Source: Atriophallophorus winterbourni
Lineage: Eukaryota > Platyhelminthes > Trematoda > Plagiorchiida > Microphallidae
DNA: 64,000 nucleotides
NCBI GenBank assembly: GCA_013407085.1
Contig: JACCGJ010019696.1
Span: forward strand, 1 to 64,000
Direction of reading: 5' to 3'
Shown in pieces: positions 13,319-26,282 of the stretch (position 1 is its first letter; every line of letters begins with the position of its first letter). The notes beneath the pieces are model-generated. The model ran no database searches, was not told the origin of the DNA, and worked only from the letters and a program-made list of their open reading frames with translations. Both the position numbers and the translations under genes were made by a program.

Positions 13319-14584
13319 GCACATGATTCCTTGACTACCGTCTAGCACACGCCATCCATGAAAGGATGATGCGCATTAAAAATACGTTAGTTTGTATCTG
13401 TTTCATTTCAATGCGATTTATCAAATTTATTTTAAATCTTATTTTGAGTATAAGAATGTTTAAAATGATTTGAAATCCTTATATGGAGATGCGGGTGATT
13501 AGAGCAACATTCTAATCCCAAAAGTAGTGCGCTTTGCGGCATCTTTTAATTAAAATCCGGGATTAGTCATATTTTAAATAATAGATCAATTTTATTTGAA
13601 TTATATCAATCAATACACCAACAGTCTGGAGGCTAATGTCTTCAGAACGTGCATGATGTAAATCTGATATTGCGGAAAACATAAACAAAAACTGAACCGT
13701 GAAGATCCTAGTTCGAATCCAACCATGCTAAGAAATTTTATTTCAACTTTCTAACGTTCAAAACAAATAATAACATTTATGTTTAGAGCCCAACGAGGTC
13801 TAGTTTTTCCGCGTGTGACTGATGAAACCTTGCAGGTATCGCTAAATGTTGTAAGAACTTATTTGCAATGCAAACCGTTCTGGGAGATTAGATCAGATTA
13901 ATGTAAATATGGAATGCCATTACTAGAAATGTTCCTACCGAATTAGTAGTGCCTATAATGACTTTGATTGTTCCGTTGAGTTGAGTGACGTGCATTCAAA
14001 TTTATCGATCAATCAGACGAGAATTTAATTCGGCGTGCCAAGTACCGTGACGTGCAAGTAGTCAGGCGATAGACAAGGACCCGGAACACCACGCCTGATG
14101 GAATGCAACGATTATCACAAATACGTCGTCGTGTGACTCATTGATTTTGGTACAACGAAATGATGCCGTTAAAGACTATGCGTTGCAATTTTTATTACGT
14201 CCGGATTGTATTTGCATTTTTTCATTCTTTTCCATTTAGCGGATGTGGTGCAATTTTTAATCCCGCATTTTTATGGTGTGTTTAATTATAATTTGCGAAC
14301 AACTTTGAGATTACAGTGCCAAAGCTGTCGGGAATTATATATCACTGGTTTTATAAACAGTGAATCAAAATTATAGGTAGGGTGTCAAATGAGTTGTCAT
14401 ATAAACTTAAGTCACTACAAGATTGAAATTTAGAGTTTGCTCTATCGAAAGAATCGGTAGTTGGAAATTTTTCTTGATTGAAACCAGATTAATCTAGACT
14501 TTGACATCAATTTGCAGTGATAAGGTTTTTGTGAGATACAGATAACACAAGATACGAAAGATTATCGTGTATATATAGAGTATT

Positions 14585-14673
14585 GCAATATACGCCTAAT
14601 ATTGTTATACGAGATTTACTCATTCTCAATTGCAGTTTGGTGACGATAGCTTGTAAAAAAAGTAGGACGCCTT
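14585..14673 (+). repeat. dispersed direct repeat, copy 1
   Basis: An 89-bp segment (gcaatatacgcctaatattg to acgcctt) matches 17459-17546 with about five differences. Both copies lie on the plus strand, 2.9 kb apart. Neither has an open frame of note and the flanks do not match. Confidence 0.8.
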
Positions 14674-17458
14674 TTTGAAAAAGTTTACGGCAGGTATTTA
14701 AAAACATTCTGCAAAACAATATTGCAAGCCATAGTAACGAGATAAATTTAGGCTTGGTTGTTCATCTCTTTTTGCACAATGCAAGATAGATCTGCAGTGC
14801 AAAGTTCCAGCTATTCGCAATAGCGTAGACGACATGGTAACACTCGTAGATCCATGTAACCGTTTAAGCGATCTATTTTAAAATACATTCATCATCTAAT
14901 GATTGATCTTGTGTCGGCAATGTACCATAGCATGAATCATTTCATAACTCATTGTCAGATATATATAGTTCGAATAAATGCAAGCTCAATTTCTATGTGA
15001 GCATTCTAGATGTCGTATTATTCATCGTAAAATCAATGGTATACATTCGTCCATGTCTGTTTGTATACGATACTGCCGGAAATATTCGTACCTTTATTGC
15101 TTTTGCAATTCACGTATCGATTTTGCTCTCAATAAATAAATAATCATTGAGGGGGGCCAGGAACCGAACACTACTGTCTGTACTTTGAGCTCAAATGGGG
15201 AACAACCCACGGAATTATAATTCAATTACATCTGAAATCCGATTTCAGCAATCGAGTTATAATAACTTACTGGTTTTATGGTAGAAATTTCCAGCAAAAT
15301 TAAATTGAGATCGGTCGTTATCACAAAATGGATCGCTCGCTCCGCATATGGAAGGTGATTACAACACAGTTCGCTACTCGCATGTTATCACCCTAGAATT
15401 TACAAGGATCACTAAAAAGGGTTAGGTATGTGCTAGTGTGCTCAGAACATCGAAATCAGAAATATTGTGGTTGAAAAATAACCCACTATCTGGAGGTATA
15501 TAAATCAATAAACATTATCTGACACTTATCATAATTGACGAAAGACGTTGTTCGATTCCTATGACGTTGTTTCATCATTTAAAAGCGCGTCAGACATGTA
15601 ATATGCAAGGGCGAGAAACAATCTAGACGAATGCATTGTACACCTTTTTAGTATGAGTTAAGGGTCATACATAAATTTCATTATCATTTGTTCTACCTAC
15701 TTCAAAATTTTGTAGCTTATTGGATCAATACTCGTAATCTACAACAACTCCGGTATGAAAAAACGACCAATACCGCCAAACAGAATTTCTGTGACCGTCG
15801 TGTGAATATGATGAAATGCGTGTTACGTAGCCGAGTTTGCAGAGACCGTCTGAGCAAAACGTTGACCATAATAAAGTACTTGAAGCGTCCAAAAATGTCC
15901 TTCCTCACTGCAACTGCCCTCAAACACTTTCAGTGCGTCGGTTCGCACCGCAAATCAAACTTCATACAATCGATGCTCATACGAACCTTTTTCGTTGCTT
16001 CCTCATTTATCAGTAGGTCAATGAGCTACTTAAGACATCAGTCGGAGGTGAAGTTCAGTATCGGTGTACCGACACACGAATGCTAAATTTGGATTCGATT
16101 TTTGACTCTTGCACAATTGCAACTAGTTGGTCATCATGTCACTTAATAATTCATTATGTCTTTATCTGTAATTAAATGAAAAAAGTCGACGTTTTCATCG
16201 AGCAAGTGATTACCAACAACCCAGCAACCAGAAACCAGGTGCGATAAATAACAAATTAAAACACCTGACCAAACACGCGGATGATTTGTGGAACATAAGT
16301 CTCTTTCTCGTGTGCTTCATGTTTCCTATCCAATCGATTTGATCAGATTTAAATAACAAATTTTGTGAACAGTTTAGGCTTGTGCGATATGGTTAATCCT
16401 CCGATAATATTGTATTCTATAGCTTTAGGCTCAAGTTGCTAGGACAGCAGGAATTAAACTGAATGAATGAATGGATAAATTTCTCATTATTACACTCCCG
16501 TTTTTTGCATGAGTTTCACTTCGCGACAGACAATTTGCTTGGTAATAATAAATATTTTTTTGTTTGATGAAACAAACTTTTGAATGATCTATCCTTGCAA
16601 GCAGAATTTCCCCAATTCTGAATTCGACTCACGTTACGTGTTGACCATTTATCAGCCACCCTCCGATTTCTATGATTTGAGAATGCCGTAAATATGGCTC
16701 TGATATTATTGTATGATTAAAGGTAGGCGTTTCATACCATATTCAAAACCGTACAATTCTATTCACGAGAGTAAGTTATACAAGTGCATTGTCCATACAC
16801 AGCTATATCCAAATTAGAAATGGAAGCTAGAGTTGAGCACATCGGTATGGTAAACCTTTGAATCAACAATTCAGACTGGGAATTTAAGTTAACCCATCAA
16901 CTCCATTAAAATGACCCGTTTTGGATTTCTCACATTTCCCGCAATGACATACAACAACCAGTTTTTAGTTGTTTGCCGCGATCACGTGAGGGCAATGTGG
17001 TGAGCATGGGAACAGTGGCAAGTCGGTCAACTGGGATGGACTTTTAAACGTTTCAAGGTTAATTCAGATTATTCTTACGGTCTCCTCTTGATTAATCTCA
17101 ATAGTCCGAACCCGGTAGAGGTGTGTAACTGCAAGGATTTTTAGCGTTACGATAGTTTATTAGTCATACAGGGCCGTGATTTATAATGTTCGTTTGGCTA
17201 AATTACTCTCGAAAACAAGATGCAATTTTTTACATTAGGCCTAGCCAATCGTTATTTCATGTTTAAATCACTCAAACCTTCAGCAATCCACGAAAACAAT
17301 GGGCGTTTCCCATCCAGGATGTTAACTTGAAAAAATCCCTCCTGTGTGTGTGTGTGAAAAATCTGGTACACTTTGTTTGATCGAAGCTCCTGGGGCGTCG
17401 ACCGAGTAGAAGGTTTTTAACTATGTTGTCCTAAAAGCGGGTACAGTATTGCACTATA

Positions 17459-17546
17459 GCAATATACGCCTAATATTGTTATACGAGATTTACTCATTCT
17501 TAATTGCAGTTTGGTGACGATAGATTGGAAAAAAGTACGACGCCTT
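17459..17546 (+). repeat. dispersed direct repeat, copy 2
   Basis: Partner of 14585-14673; see there. The element type is unknown. Confidence 0.8.
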
Positions 17547-18680
17547 ATATCAGCTAAGGGGGTATGATTATTTTTAAAAACCGTGAATCACATATAGAAG
17601 TTGATTATGTTTCGCTATTATGCATCGTTGACAATGCGGAAAAACTAACGAACCGGACGTGTTCAGTTAATCAAATTTTAAGTCCAGCTTTTCCACCTTC
17701 GTATTTACTGTTTTTTAATGTCGATGCATTTAAAAGACTTAAAAGTATTGTCCATTCAGCTCGTTAGTTTTCATAAGTTCTATGCAAAAATCAAGGTATA
17801 GTAACTTCACTTCAAATTATAACGTTTGAACTTATGAATGGGAAATAGAGAGTATGCCACACAACACTTGTTCCCGGGATAACTCAAATACATCATTGAC
17901 ATCGGCGATTGCTAAGTACACAACTGAGTTGAATAGATGAAGCACGAGATTAAGGTAGTCATAGTAACAGACACGAAGAGTACAGCGCATCCGTTTCTGC
18001 TTCCAGGGTTGTTACAATAGGCTCTCACGTGCGGTTCGCACCGAGCCGAATTCGTCTTTTGATTGTGTGAATCGGTGTACTTTTTAATATATACCGGTTT
18101 GATTTATAGTACACGTCGAAATGCACAGCACCATTTTTTTAGCCACTTTTATTGATATACTTTATCCCGAAAATGGATAAACGTAACGTAAACATGCACA
18201 CGAAGCCATAGAAACCGCGCAGAATAATGTCAGAGAAACTTTTTGAGTGCCACTTGCACAGAATTATGAGATGTGGCATTTCAGCCTTTCAAACGTAAAC
18301 TTGAAACACTTGATTTTAATAATTGAGTGAATTTTATGGAGATAGTATCACACCGCGCTGAAAAATTCGACCTCCTCGTTCGGATCGGCTATAATTGATA
18401 AAAATATTTTCGGATCAATAATTTATTTGGGAAGAAATGCAATATTCTACGCACTTAAGTATATATCATTGATACAACGCATGTATTTTTTATTGGCATT
18501 CATAAAAAATTATGCTGTTATGCTGTGAAGTGTTTACTTTCAATATGGTTGGGAATTGCTGAAAGAAAAAATTCATATATTTAGAACACAAGTACACTAC
18601 ACACATCTTCGTTGTTGGGATTTCTACATCATGGTACGGTCAGTCTAAGAAATGATTCACACATTTCGAATGGTCACACC

Positions 18681-19326
18681 TGTTGTTTCTTTCTGTTCCG
18701 TTAATATCGCCTTCCACACTGTTTTTCTGACCTGTCATTATCCTATTGCTTTACGGATCCTTTCGCTTATTTTGACCTTGATTTACTGCGCACAATTTGT
18801 CGTAATCTCGATTGCGTGGGAGGGTCGGACATTTGAACTTGATTTGATTTTGACTCGTGTACGTAACTTGGTACGTACACGATATTGTTTTTGACATTGA
18901 CCCGGATCTAACCCGGTTAACCCAATAATTGAGGTATGTTTTTCAGTTATTTTGATTGCCTCAATATAGTACCGCTTTTATTGACAAATCCTCGTTGGTT
19001 CTGAAATACCTGGGATTTTGCGCGTAACTCCATATTGGGGAATTTCCTTGATTCTCAATAAGAATCAATAGTACTCAATTATTAGGTTAACCGGGTTAGA
19101 TCCGGGTCAATATCAAAAACAATATCGTGTACGTACCAAGTTACGTACACGAGTCAAAATCAAATCAAGTTCAACTGTCCGACCGTCCCACGCAATCGAG
19201 ATTGCGACAAATTGTGCGCAGTAAATCAAGGTCAAAATAAGCAAAAGGGTCCGTAAAGCAATAGGATAATGACAGGTCAGAAAAATAGTGTGGAAGGCTA
19301 TATTGACGGAACAGAAAGAAACAACA
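18681..19326. repeat. foldback element with 253-bp arms
   Basis: The left arm 18681-18933 and right arm 19074-19326 are reverse complements of equal length with few differences by eye, around a 140-bp spacer. Outer ends are tgttgtttctttctgttccg and its complement. Each arm also contains a smaller palindrome (cgtgtacgtaacttggtacgtacacg type). No coding sequence. Open frames at 18652-18894 and 19171-19359 are the same arm read twice. Likely a foldback-type or long-TIR MITE; no clear target duplication. Confidence 0.9.
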
Positions 19327-19930
19327 CCGCCCCCAAAGCCAGCATGGATTTAGTACCACACGGACTTTCTGTTCCTTTCATCCTTCATCAGATTTGCACA
19401 CTTGTCAATCGGAGGTATTTTGTCATTAACAAGATTTTGCTCCGATGCACACACACGGGAACTCGAATACTGATGTTTATTGGTCCGTTAAATATATCTG
19501 ATATCACCAGCTCACTAAGAAGTCCGGTATGAGGTAGTTACTTTACTCATTACCTTCGATACATTTTGTAGTTTAGAGTGCTAACACGGAATAAATGTAA
19601 AGTTTTATTCAAATCAAAGTTTTGAGCAAATTTTCATGAAGAGTTCTCTTCAATCTTGGGTAGATTATTGTATAACTTCTTCAACCATGATTTTGCTGTT
19701 CACGATATCGTAAATCACACGGACGTAAAGATGCAGTTGATTTGATCAAATCTAAACATTATTAATGTAAGATGCAATAATGCATATTTTCATTTCGTAT
19801 TCTGATCAACCTCACAGGGAAAGTAAAAGAGGTATCCTCATCTGATCAAAACCTATTTCGCTTTCATCATTCCGTTATAATTGCAGTTCTCCCTCTCACA
19901 ATCAATTCGTCTTCGACTGTCGGTGATTGA

Positions 19931-20299
19931 GTGCGTCTTTTCTCGGTACTCGAAGCATCTCTCCTCCCCTCGCCGATTCCAACGAATATGCATCTCGTCA
20001 AACTGTCCGATCCGCTTGCGAGATTAATCAATCTGAAATCGATAATCGAACTACGCAAATGCATTTTGCGTCTAGTTAAATTGAGGTTAGGAATTTCATT
20101 CGCTAAACCCGTTTAAGAAGAAGATGAACGCCTGTCTAATTTTGTTGATCAGTTAGCGAAAAATTGTCTGGCAGCAGAAAGTGAAAGTAGCGCAGGAGAA
20201 ATAATTGGGAATTCCATTTTGGAAATCAGACCTATATTGGAAAATTTCGAATTCTTCTCGAAAATATTGCGCAGATTTTTCTTCAGTGTGCTTTGATTA
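19931..20299 (+). pseudogene. possible decayed ORF of unknown origin
   Basis: One frame is open from 19931, interrupted by a single TAA at 20114-20116, and continues to a TGA at about 20297. The second half has coding-like composition (acidic, Leu/Glu-rich, with words such as LSNFVDQLAKNCLAAESES and ILEIRPILENFEFFSKIL). I know no family that matches. It may be a relic of a transposon gag-like or host exon sequence, or chance. Confidence 0.2.
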
Positions 20300-21701
20300 C
20301 ACGCGAATGTTGGAGTGAAACGTTTTTGTTTGATTATCCACTTTTGCTTCCGGTTTGTTTTTACAGCAGTAATCAGTTATAAACCAGAGGTTGGTATAGT
20401 GATGCACATGGACCAATAAACTGATTGCTGCAACACTAGTAAACTCTAATGGGACGTCTTAAGTCGTCTAAGAGTTTTGCAAGGAACGTTAAACACCTAA
20501 TATTGGAATCATAAGTTCGAAATTGTGTCTACAACCTTCGAGCTTACATCGAAAGTTGTAGCGTTTTATTCACAATACTGCACAGCATCATAAGTGTATT
20601 GCGAAACTAATGTACCGTAGATTACAAAATTATTTAAATAGCATTTTCAGGTGAGACCTCGTTACTAAGCAAAGGACTTCTTACAAAGCAATGGCGACTT
20701 ATTGGTACAGGGTTATTCTCTATTTGTGTGCTTCTCAGGGTCTGTTGAGGGCATATGCCTCAACGTACGAGAGTCACTGAGTACCAAGTATAAAAATATA
20801 TCCGTTTTAGTTGCGTTATTCCAAGTGTATACATTAAACTGTGGCTCTAATGGAACTTACATCAATCTTAATTCTGATTTTAGAACTGGGGCGCCTGATC
20901 GAGATTATCCAAAGTAATTCAAGTAGCTGTAATTACACGACCTTTGATGTGATGCGGTGTCGTACCCAGTGTTTTGTCTGTTTTACACAAATATGATTAT
21001 TCCAAATTCTATTGGGATTTTTTCGGATTAAAATCTTCACTTCTTCACTATACAACCCTTCCTCTCCGGTATTTGTTTGTGTAACATTTTATTCAGCAAC
21101 AGTGCGCCGTCAATCCTGAAAGTTCATACGGTTATTGAGTTATTGAGTTATAAAGTTCGACGTAAGGCAACGTAGCTCTGTTTCTTTTGGTACTGTCGTA
21201 TTTTGGTGCCTGATTGACATGCCTTTCATTATGTACAATAACGAATACAGTTGAAAGCAAAAGGATCGTTTGCTTAGCAAGTTTTATTTATCAAATTATT
21301 CCTCACGCGCTAAGATCAAAGCAAGAATGTGACTCTGCAACCAAAGATCACCTCAAACAACGTCTATGTATTTTCTCAAAGCAACGTCTTGAATGAATGT
21401 GAGGTGAATTCAAATTACATAAATATTTGATACGATATTTGTTGCCAAAATAAAAATACCTGGGTCAGAGTAGAAAAGATCTATTCAACAAAACCGAAGT
21501 GATGGCGCAGAAAGAAAGATTGAATTCATCTCAGGGATAATAGTTTATTTTATAGAGCACTTATTTAATCAGAAAAACCAGCTCAATTGGCATTAAGTGA
21601 ATAGTATGCAGAGTGAAAAATTCAGTGAGCACTGTGCATGGCACAAGTCTTTGAGGGGGAGAAATTTATTGATACAGAACAGACTACGTTCACCAAAGTG
21701 A
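20300..21701. other. no feature recognised
   Basis: AT-rich spacer with short unsupported open frames (20702-20917, 21214-21396). The gap 21876-22969 is similar; its 118-codon minus-strand frame (22106-22462) has no family motif. Confidence 0.5.
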
Positions 21702-21875
21702 GGTGTTGCTCACATCCCCTGAAATTACACTCCACTACCGGTTTCTGGCTGTTTGCCGTCATCCAGTGGAGACAGTAAGATTAAGTTCAGTGAGCCTTGA
21801 AACAGGGGATAAATGGTAAACAAGGTTATAGTTGAATGCCACTGTTGCATAGGGTTCGTACAACGAACCACGTTC
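21702..21875 (+). repeat. dispersed CCGGTTTC repeat copy
   Basis: Runs from ggtgttgctcacatcccc through ccactaccggtttctggctg, gtggagacagtaagatta and tagggttcgtacaacgaacc. It contains both halves of the repeat and so defines the unit of roughly 175-200 bp. Confidence 0.75.
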
Positions 21876-22969
21876 ACATTATTATCGGTATTTGACGAAG
21901 AATTATGCATGACTGAAAATGCGATCTATCAAATTCTCATCACCCGGACTCCGCAGGTGCGAACCAATGTTGCGAAAGGTCTGCGCGCGAAGTCGTTGGC
22001 TCTCGAATGGTAAGTTTGAAGATAGTCGGTAAACAATTAAAATTACACTAATTCTAAAATCGTTCGTGTGGCTGTTCCGTCTAATTGCATGTACTTCACC
22101 GTTTTTCAAAATATTAAAAATATAATTTTTGATAGTATCAAAATTAACACTTTATCAATGATGATAACGAGTTTGCATAAAGTTAGTGATGCTTGACCAT
22201 TGACGCTGTTGTGTTTTACATTAGTTTTAATAAGAGCTCGACAATAGGTGATTAGCTCGCAAACGACGTTCCAATCACTGAAAAATGTTTGTTGTATGTA
22301 GACAATACACAACTCGTGGAGTCGATGAAAATACGCTATAAAAACCCCACCATCTATTAAATATTTGAATAGTTCAGATATAAATCTCAATAAGTTGAAC
22401 TCAGCAGACAGGGTTATTTCCTGATCTAGCATGTGGAAGGTCTCTATAAAGACGCGATTCATTCACTGTTCTCCTGTTAAACATTTTATCTACTATTCCG
22501 CAACTACCTTCGACGCTTATTATTAACCTCGATGATGATGTGGTCATTCACTAAATTGTACCTAGAAACATCTAACGGCGTAACGATTTTTGTTGTCATC
22601 CCGCGCCCTTTAGAATTGCGCTTGTATATATTATTAGTGGAAAATTTATCAGTTATCTAGGTGTCACCGGTTTCACCAACTTAATCGTTACTGATCATCT
22701 TACTTCTATGCTTATTAAAGTAATTGGTCTCTCAAGGTTTTAAATTTCGAGCCACTGAATCAACATTTTCAATTACGTCATTACACACATGGGATTGACA
22801 TCAACTGCATTTCATGAAAAAGTTACAAATGGATGTAGCTATGGATTTTGTTCTAAGCCCATGTGTATGTTATCGAATAAATTATAAAGACACACGTGAT
22901 ATATCGCGCTGTCCGTGTCAGCCTTATCTAACCGTGGCTTGATTACCCTTGTTTCATTGTTTACAGGCA

Positions 22970-23045
22970 TGTGAATCCTGATTCTACTGTCCCTGTCTGA
23001 TGAATTTAAAGAGCCCAAAACTGGTCGTGAATTGTGCGCGATAAA
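22970..23045 (-). repeat. dispersed CCGGTTTC repeat, partial copy
   Basis: The minus strand carries the cgaccagttttgggctcttt core and a cagacagggacagtagaatc word, matching the first half of the unit. Confidence 0.5.
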
Positions 23046-23217
23046 ATGCCTGCTCAATTTATCATTTCTTGGAAATTACAACACGTTTTTACACTGTTCC
23101 TGTTGGGATATGCTGAATATTTTTTTCCAATAAGTATGTGTTAATAAGACTATGCCACTGAATTATTTGTCCTACCCATTTCCTAGCGACTACGAAAGTC
23201 CTGGAAAATTGTTTTTC

Positions 23218-23995
23218 TCAAGATTCAAGATTTTATGGTTGAAAGAGCAATTACTTTACAATAACCATGCAGTTGAACTATAGGTACAAGTGTATATGTG
23301 TATATATGTGTATAGAAAAATGTCAAAATCAAAATAATTCTGGTAACGATAGATTATAAATAGTTCGGGGCATAATTTGGATTGGCTCTCAGAAAATCGT
23401 CCAGCTTTAATTTAAATATAGAAAATGTGTTTGAGCTTACCAAATCGGCTGGCAGGAAATTCCAAGCGAAACAAATACGCACAGAATAAAAATACCTGAG
23501 GCAGTTCTGATTGGAGTGGGGTATTTCCAACTTGCAGTTGTGACCGCGGTTGTTGCTGGATGTTCGTCGGTGAAATAGAATATCCAAAAAGTGGGAAACA
23601 CTGTTAAGGATTTTGAATGTGAGGAGGAGGTCGGCTCGCAGTCTCCTTTGTACAAGTGTCGTCCGCTTCAGTTTACTTAGTCGGTCAGCGAATGGTAGGT
23701 TTTCGAGCCCAATGACGAACTTTGAGGCTCTGTGATATATGAGATCCAATAGTGAAATGACTTTTTGAAGCCATGGGGTCCAGGCTTGTGAAGCGTAATC
23801 AATAAGCGGGTGTATGTAGGTGTTAATTATCAGAGAAAAACAGCTCTGGGGAAAACGTCCGAATATCTGCCTTAACACACCGAGCATCCGAGACGCGCGT
23901 TTGTAAACGGTTTCGCATTGTAGACCATTTTTCAGGCTACCGCAAATCCAGACACCCAGGTCTTTTTCTTCTTTGGTGTACTCCAGGATATTGTT
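23218..23995 (-). mobile_element. CR1/L2-like LINE, 3' end with a long open C-terminus
   Basis: The frame 23354-24091 encodes EKDLGVWICGSLKNGLQC, ASRMLGVLRQIFGRFPQS, INTYIHPLIDYASQAWTPWL, IYHRASKFVIGL and CLRYFYSVRICFAWNFLPAD. This is the region after the catalytic box of CR1/L2-type RT to the end of ORF2. The 3' UTR ends with the family tail (tctcaagattcaagatttta in plus orientation). The 5' end is fused to a short inverted copy of its own sequence (23996-24054). Confidence 0.85.
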
Positions 23996-24054
23996 GAAGA
24001 AAAAGACCTGGATGTCTGGATTTGCGGTAGCCTGAAAAATGGTCTGCAATGCGA
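23913..24054. repeat. 59-bp inverted repeat at the 5' end of a LINE copy
   Basis: 23913-23971 and 23996-24054 are reverse complements with two mismatches by eye, separated by 24 bp. Both arms encode the same LINE peptide start (EKDL-VWICGSLKNGLQC) in opposite directions. Confidence 0.9.
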
Positions 24055-25274
24055 TGTTGACCATGGATGGTTGGAAAATATACTGAAACAAAAACGTTTT
24101 GTAATATAAATATTAATGTTATTCGGACTTATGTTTTGCAGCCAATTCACAGAGAACTAGATAAATCTTATTCTTTATCTACTGACCGAACGAAGGATAC
24201 TGTATTGCTATCCAGAATGTCAGTACACTCACGATCATTCAGCCTATTCGTCTCAAGATCACTCTCAAAGAATGTTTCCACCGAACAATTGAGAGAATCT
24301 TCATCTCGTTAGTAATTTGTTGACGGGTTTCGTAATTGAGTACACTTTCTCACGTTTTAACTTGGAATATAACATTTTGACGTATTCGGATAGCTCTTTA
24401 GGAATTCTTCTTAGATTTTTGCCCTGTTCGAATAGGACTGAAGAGTTTTGCAAGACAATCATTTACGTCGCACCTGATAATATGATCATTGTCGTGCAAC
24501 AATGCATGTTGCGGTATTATCCCGCTAAGCAGACTTCCGTTTGGGTTTTTTGCTAATTTATTGAAGAAAATGAAGCAAACCAACAATGTAAGCTCGTAAA
24601 TTCCTCAAGATTTACCACTAATTAAAGAGCCTGCATTTTAATTATTGCTTCTTAAATAGTTGTGAATTGATCAGGTCCGATATTTGATAAAAATTAATAT
24701 AGTACACCCTGCTCCTTCTTTTGAAATATGTGACACTGAGCGATTAGTCTCGCCTAACTAAACCAGTAATCTGGTCAGCGGAACTCTAGAATATGTATTT
24801 ACTGCACCGAAAATGGACGCCTGGCTTGTAAAAGCCAAAATATGAATGGTTTGGTATTATCATCCGAACAAAGTTATTGGATGCAGATATTCGAGAACGT
24901 TTACTTTTTGGTGAAGAAGCATCGATGAAACAATAGTACTAGCAAGAACAGAAATCTAAACCCAGTAGTGATATTAAACTCTTTGAAATCCTATACGCGG
25001 TGCATACTCAGGCACCACGAAATATTTGCGGATAAAATATTTTTTTCTTGTATACAGTTTAGATTTTACAAATTTTCTGAAGGAATAGTTACTTCAAAAA
25101 CTGAAGCGTATATCTATCACACTTAACACATCAAATGGTACACATTTCGCATCACAGTTACTTGCGTAAGTTGAGTGCAGATATAGATTTGAAGATTGAT
25201 GCTAACTACCGTAGCTCATATCAAAGTATTATCGATGACTTATCAGCGATTAGAGTGATCACCCATTGTTCAAC
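24055..25274. other. no feature recognised
   Basis: Two successive plus-strand open frames (24067-24312 and 24317-24556) have no recognisable domain and no splice evidence. The first is Ser/Arg-rich. Otherwise empty. Confidence 0.5.
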
Positions 25275-25370
25275 GATATATATATATATTATAGATAGTA
25301 TATAATATTACTATATATGTATATCTAATATATATATATATCTATTATAATGTGTGTGGGTGTGTGTGTG
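25275..25370. repeat. AT-dinucleotide and TG microsatellite
   Basis: Imperfect (TA)n with tatagatagtatataat interruptions, passing into (TG)n at 25351-25370. Confidence 0.9.
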
Positions 25371-25718
25371 ATGAACAATCACATTATACAAGGTGGTTAG
25401 TGATTTTTACAGTTTTATATCTAAGGAAGGTTCTATTTTCCTGAACCGAATGCTGGTTCGAACCTACACCACAGGGGGCCCTAATCATCAAATGGCTTAA
25501 GTTGTGACGTGACCTTACTTTAAAAGTACTTCATAAAGTTATAATAGTGCAAATTTACGAAACAATCAAACCCTCTCCCACGTGCCAAGCTGACCCCGAG
25601 TTGGTAGCCTAGATGATTGTTATCATCGCTGTCGGGTTGTACTGAGGGTGACGCTTGATTGCAGCATTTAGTTGATTTGGGCGGTAGAATGTTACAGAGT
25701 TGCGAAGATGAAAATTCA

Positions 25719-25872
25719 GTTGAGTGAGTGAATGATTGAGTGAGTGACTGAGTGAGTGAGTGAGTGAGCGAGCGAGTGAGTGAGTGAGTGAGTAAATGAG
25801 CGAGTGAGTGAGGGAGTAAATGAGCGACTAAGTGAGCGAGTGAATGGTTGAGTGGGTGAGTGAGTGAGTGAC
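25719..25872. repeat. (TGAG)n tetranucleotide array
   Basis: About 150 bp of tgag/gagt units with point variants. It explains the Ser/His/Thr/Leu-rich minus-strand open frames at 25520-25975, which are not genes. The same unit tails the RTE-derived element at 9589-9606. Confidence 0.92.
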
Positions 25873-26247
25873 TGCACCTCGATGAAGTCAGAAAGAATTG
25901 AGTATAAAAGTTGTAGATCTGAATTTCGCAAGCACCTGTGGATATATCTTCAACTAGAACATATTTTATTTCCAAACAGGTTGCCCAGGACTAGAAAGAT
26001 TAAGGGAACTTGAGAAAAATGCGTTGTGAATCCAGCGTCGTTATGCGTGCTATTCGATATCTTCCACAGATAAATATATGACTGTCTTAGCTCTGCGGTA
26101 CTGAAGTACGGATAAATGCACATCCGTGCATAGAAGTGATGAAGTAGTAAATTGAAATGGTATAATCACACGTAAGAAATATCAAAACAAACTGCGCAAT
26201 GAAATGCAGAGTTGTTGAGAAGTCTTTTATCTTTGCATCTATCAATC

Positions 26248-26248
26248 A

Positions 26249-26282
<34 letters not shown>

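Larger units (their letters stand above)
13319..18680. other. mostly unexplained spacer with a direct-repeat pair
   Basis: Apart from the repeat pair at 14585 and 17459 I see nothing certain. The 132-codon plus-strand open frame at 15688-16086 overlaps a minus-strand frame, has no motif, and is left unassigned. A tRNA B-box-like gttcgaatcc at about 13710 has no matching A box. Confidence 0.5.

Noticed and set aside
13621..13740. tRNA-like B box (gttcgaatcc) and possible tRNA-derived SINE
   Set aside because: No A box at the right distance and no cloverleaf by eye. Similar isolated words at about 25450 and 51133 failed for the same reason.
15688..16086. A 132-codon plus-strand open frame
   Set aside because: No motif, a competing frame on the other strand, and no splice context; length alone is not enough.
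14585..17546. LTR retrotransposon bounded by the 89-bp direct repeats
   Set aside because: The repeats are too short, lack TG...CA ends, and the interior has no gag, protease, RT or integrase.
18652..19359. Two opposite membrane-protein-like frames
   Set aside because: They are the two arms of one inverted repeat, so the similarity of the peptides is structural, not evidence of a gene.
22106..22462. A 118-codon minus-strand open frame
   Set aside because: No recognisable domain; the Ile/Leu-rich C-terminus follows from AT-rich sequence.
25719..25872. CRISPR-like or regularly spaced array
   Set aside because: It is a continuous tetranucleotide microsatellite with no spacers, and the window is eukaryotic.
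25520..25975. A 151-codon minus-strand open frame full of Ser, His, Thr and Leu repeats
   Set aside because: It is the translation of the (TGAG)n array and its flanks; a 4-bp unit free of stops keeps any frame open.
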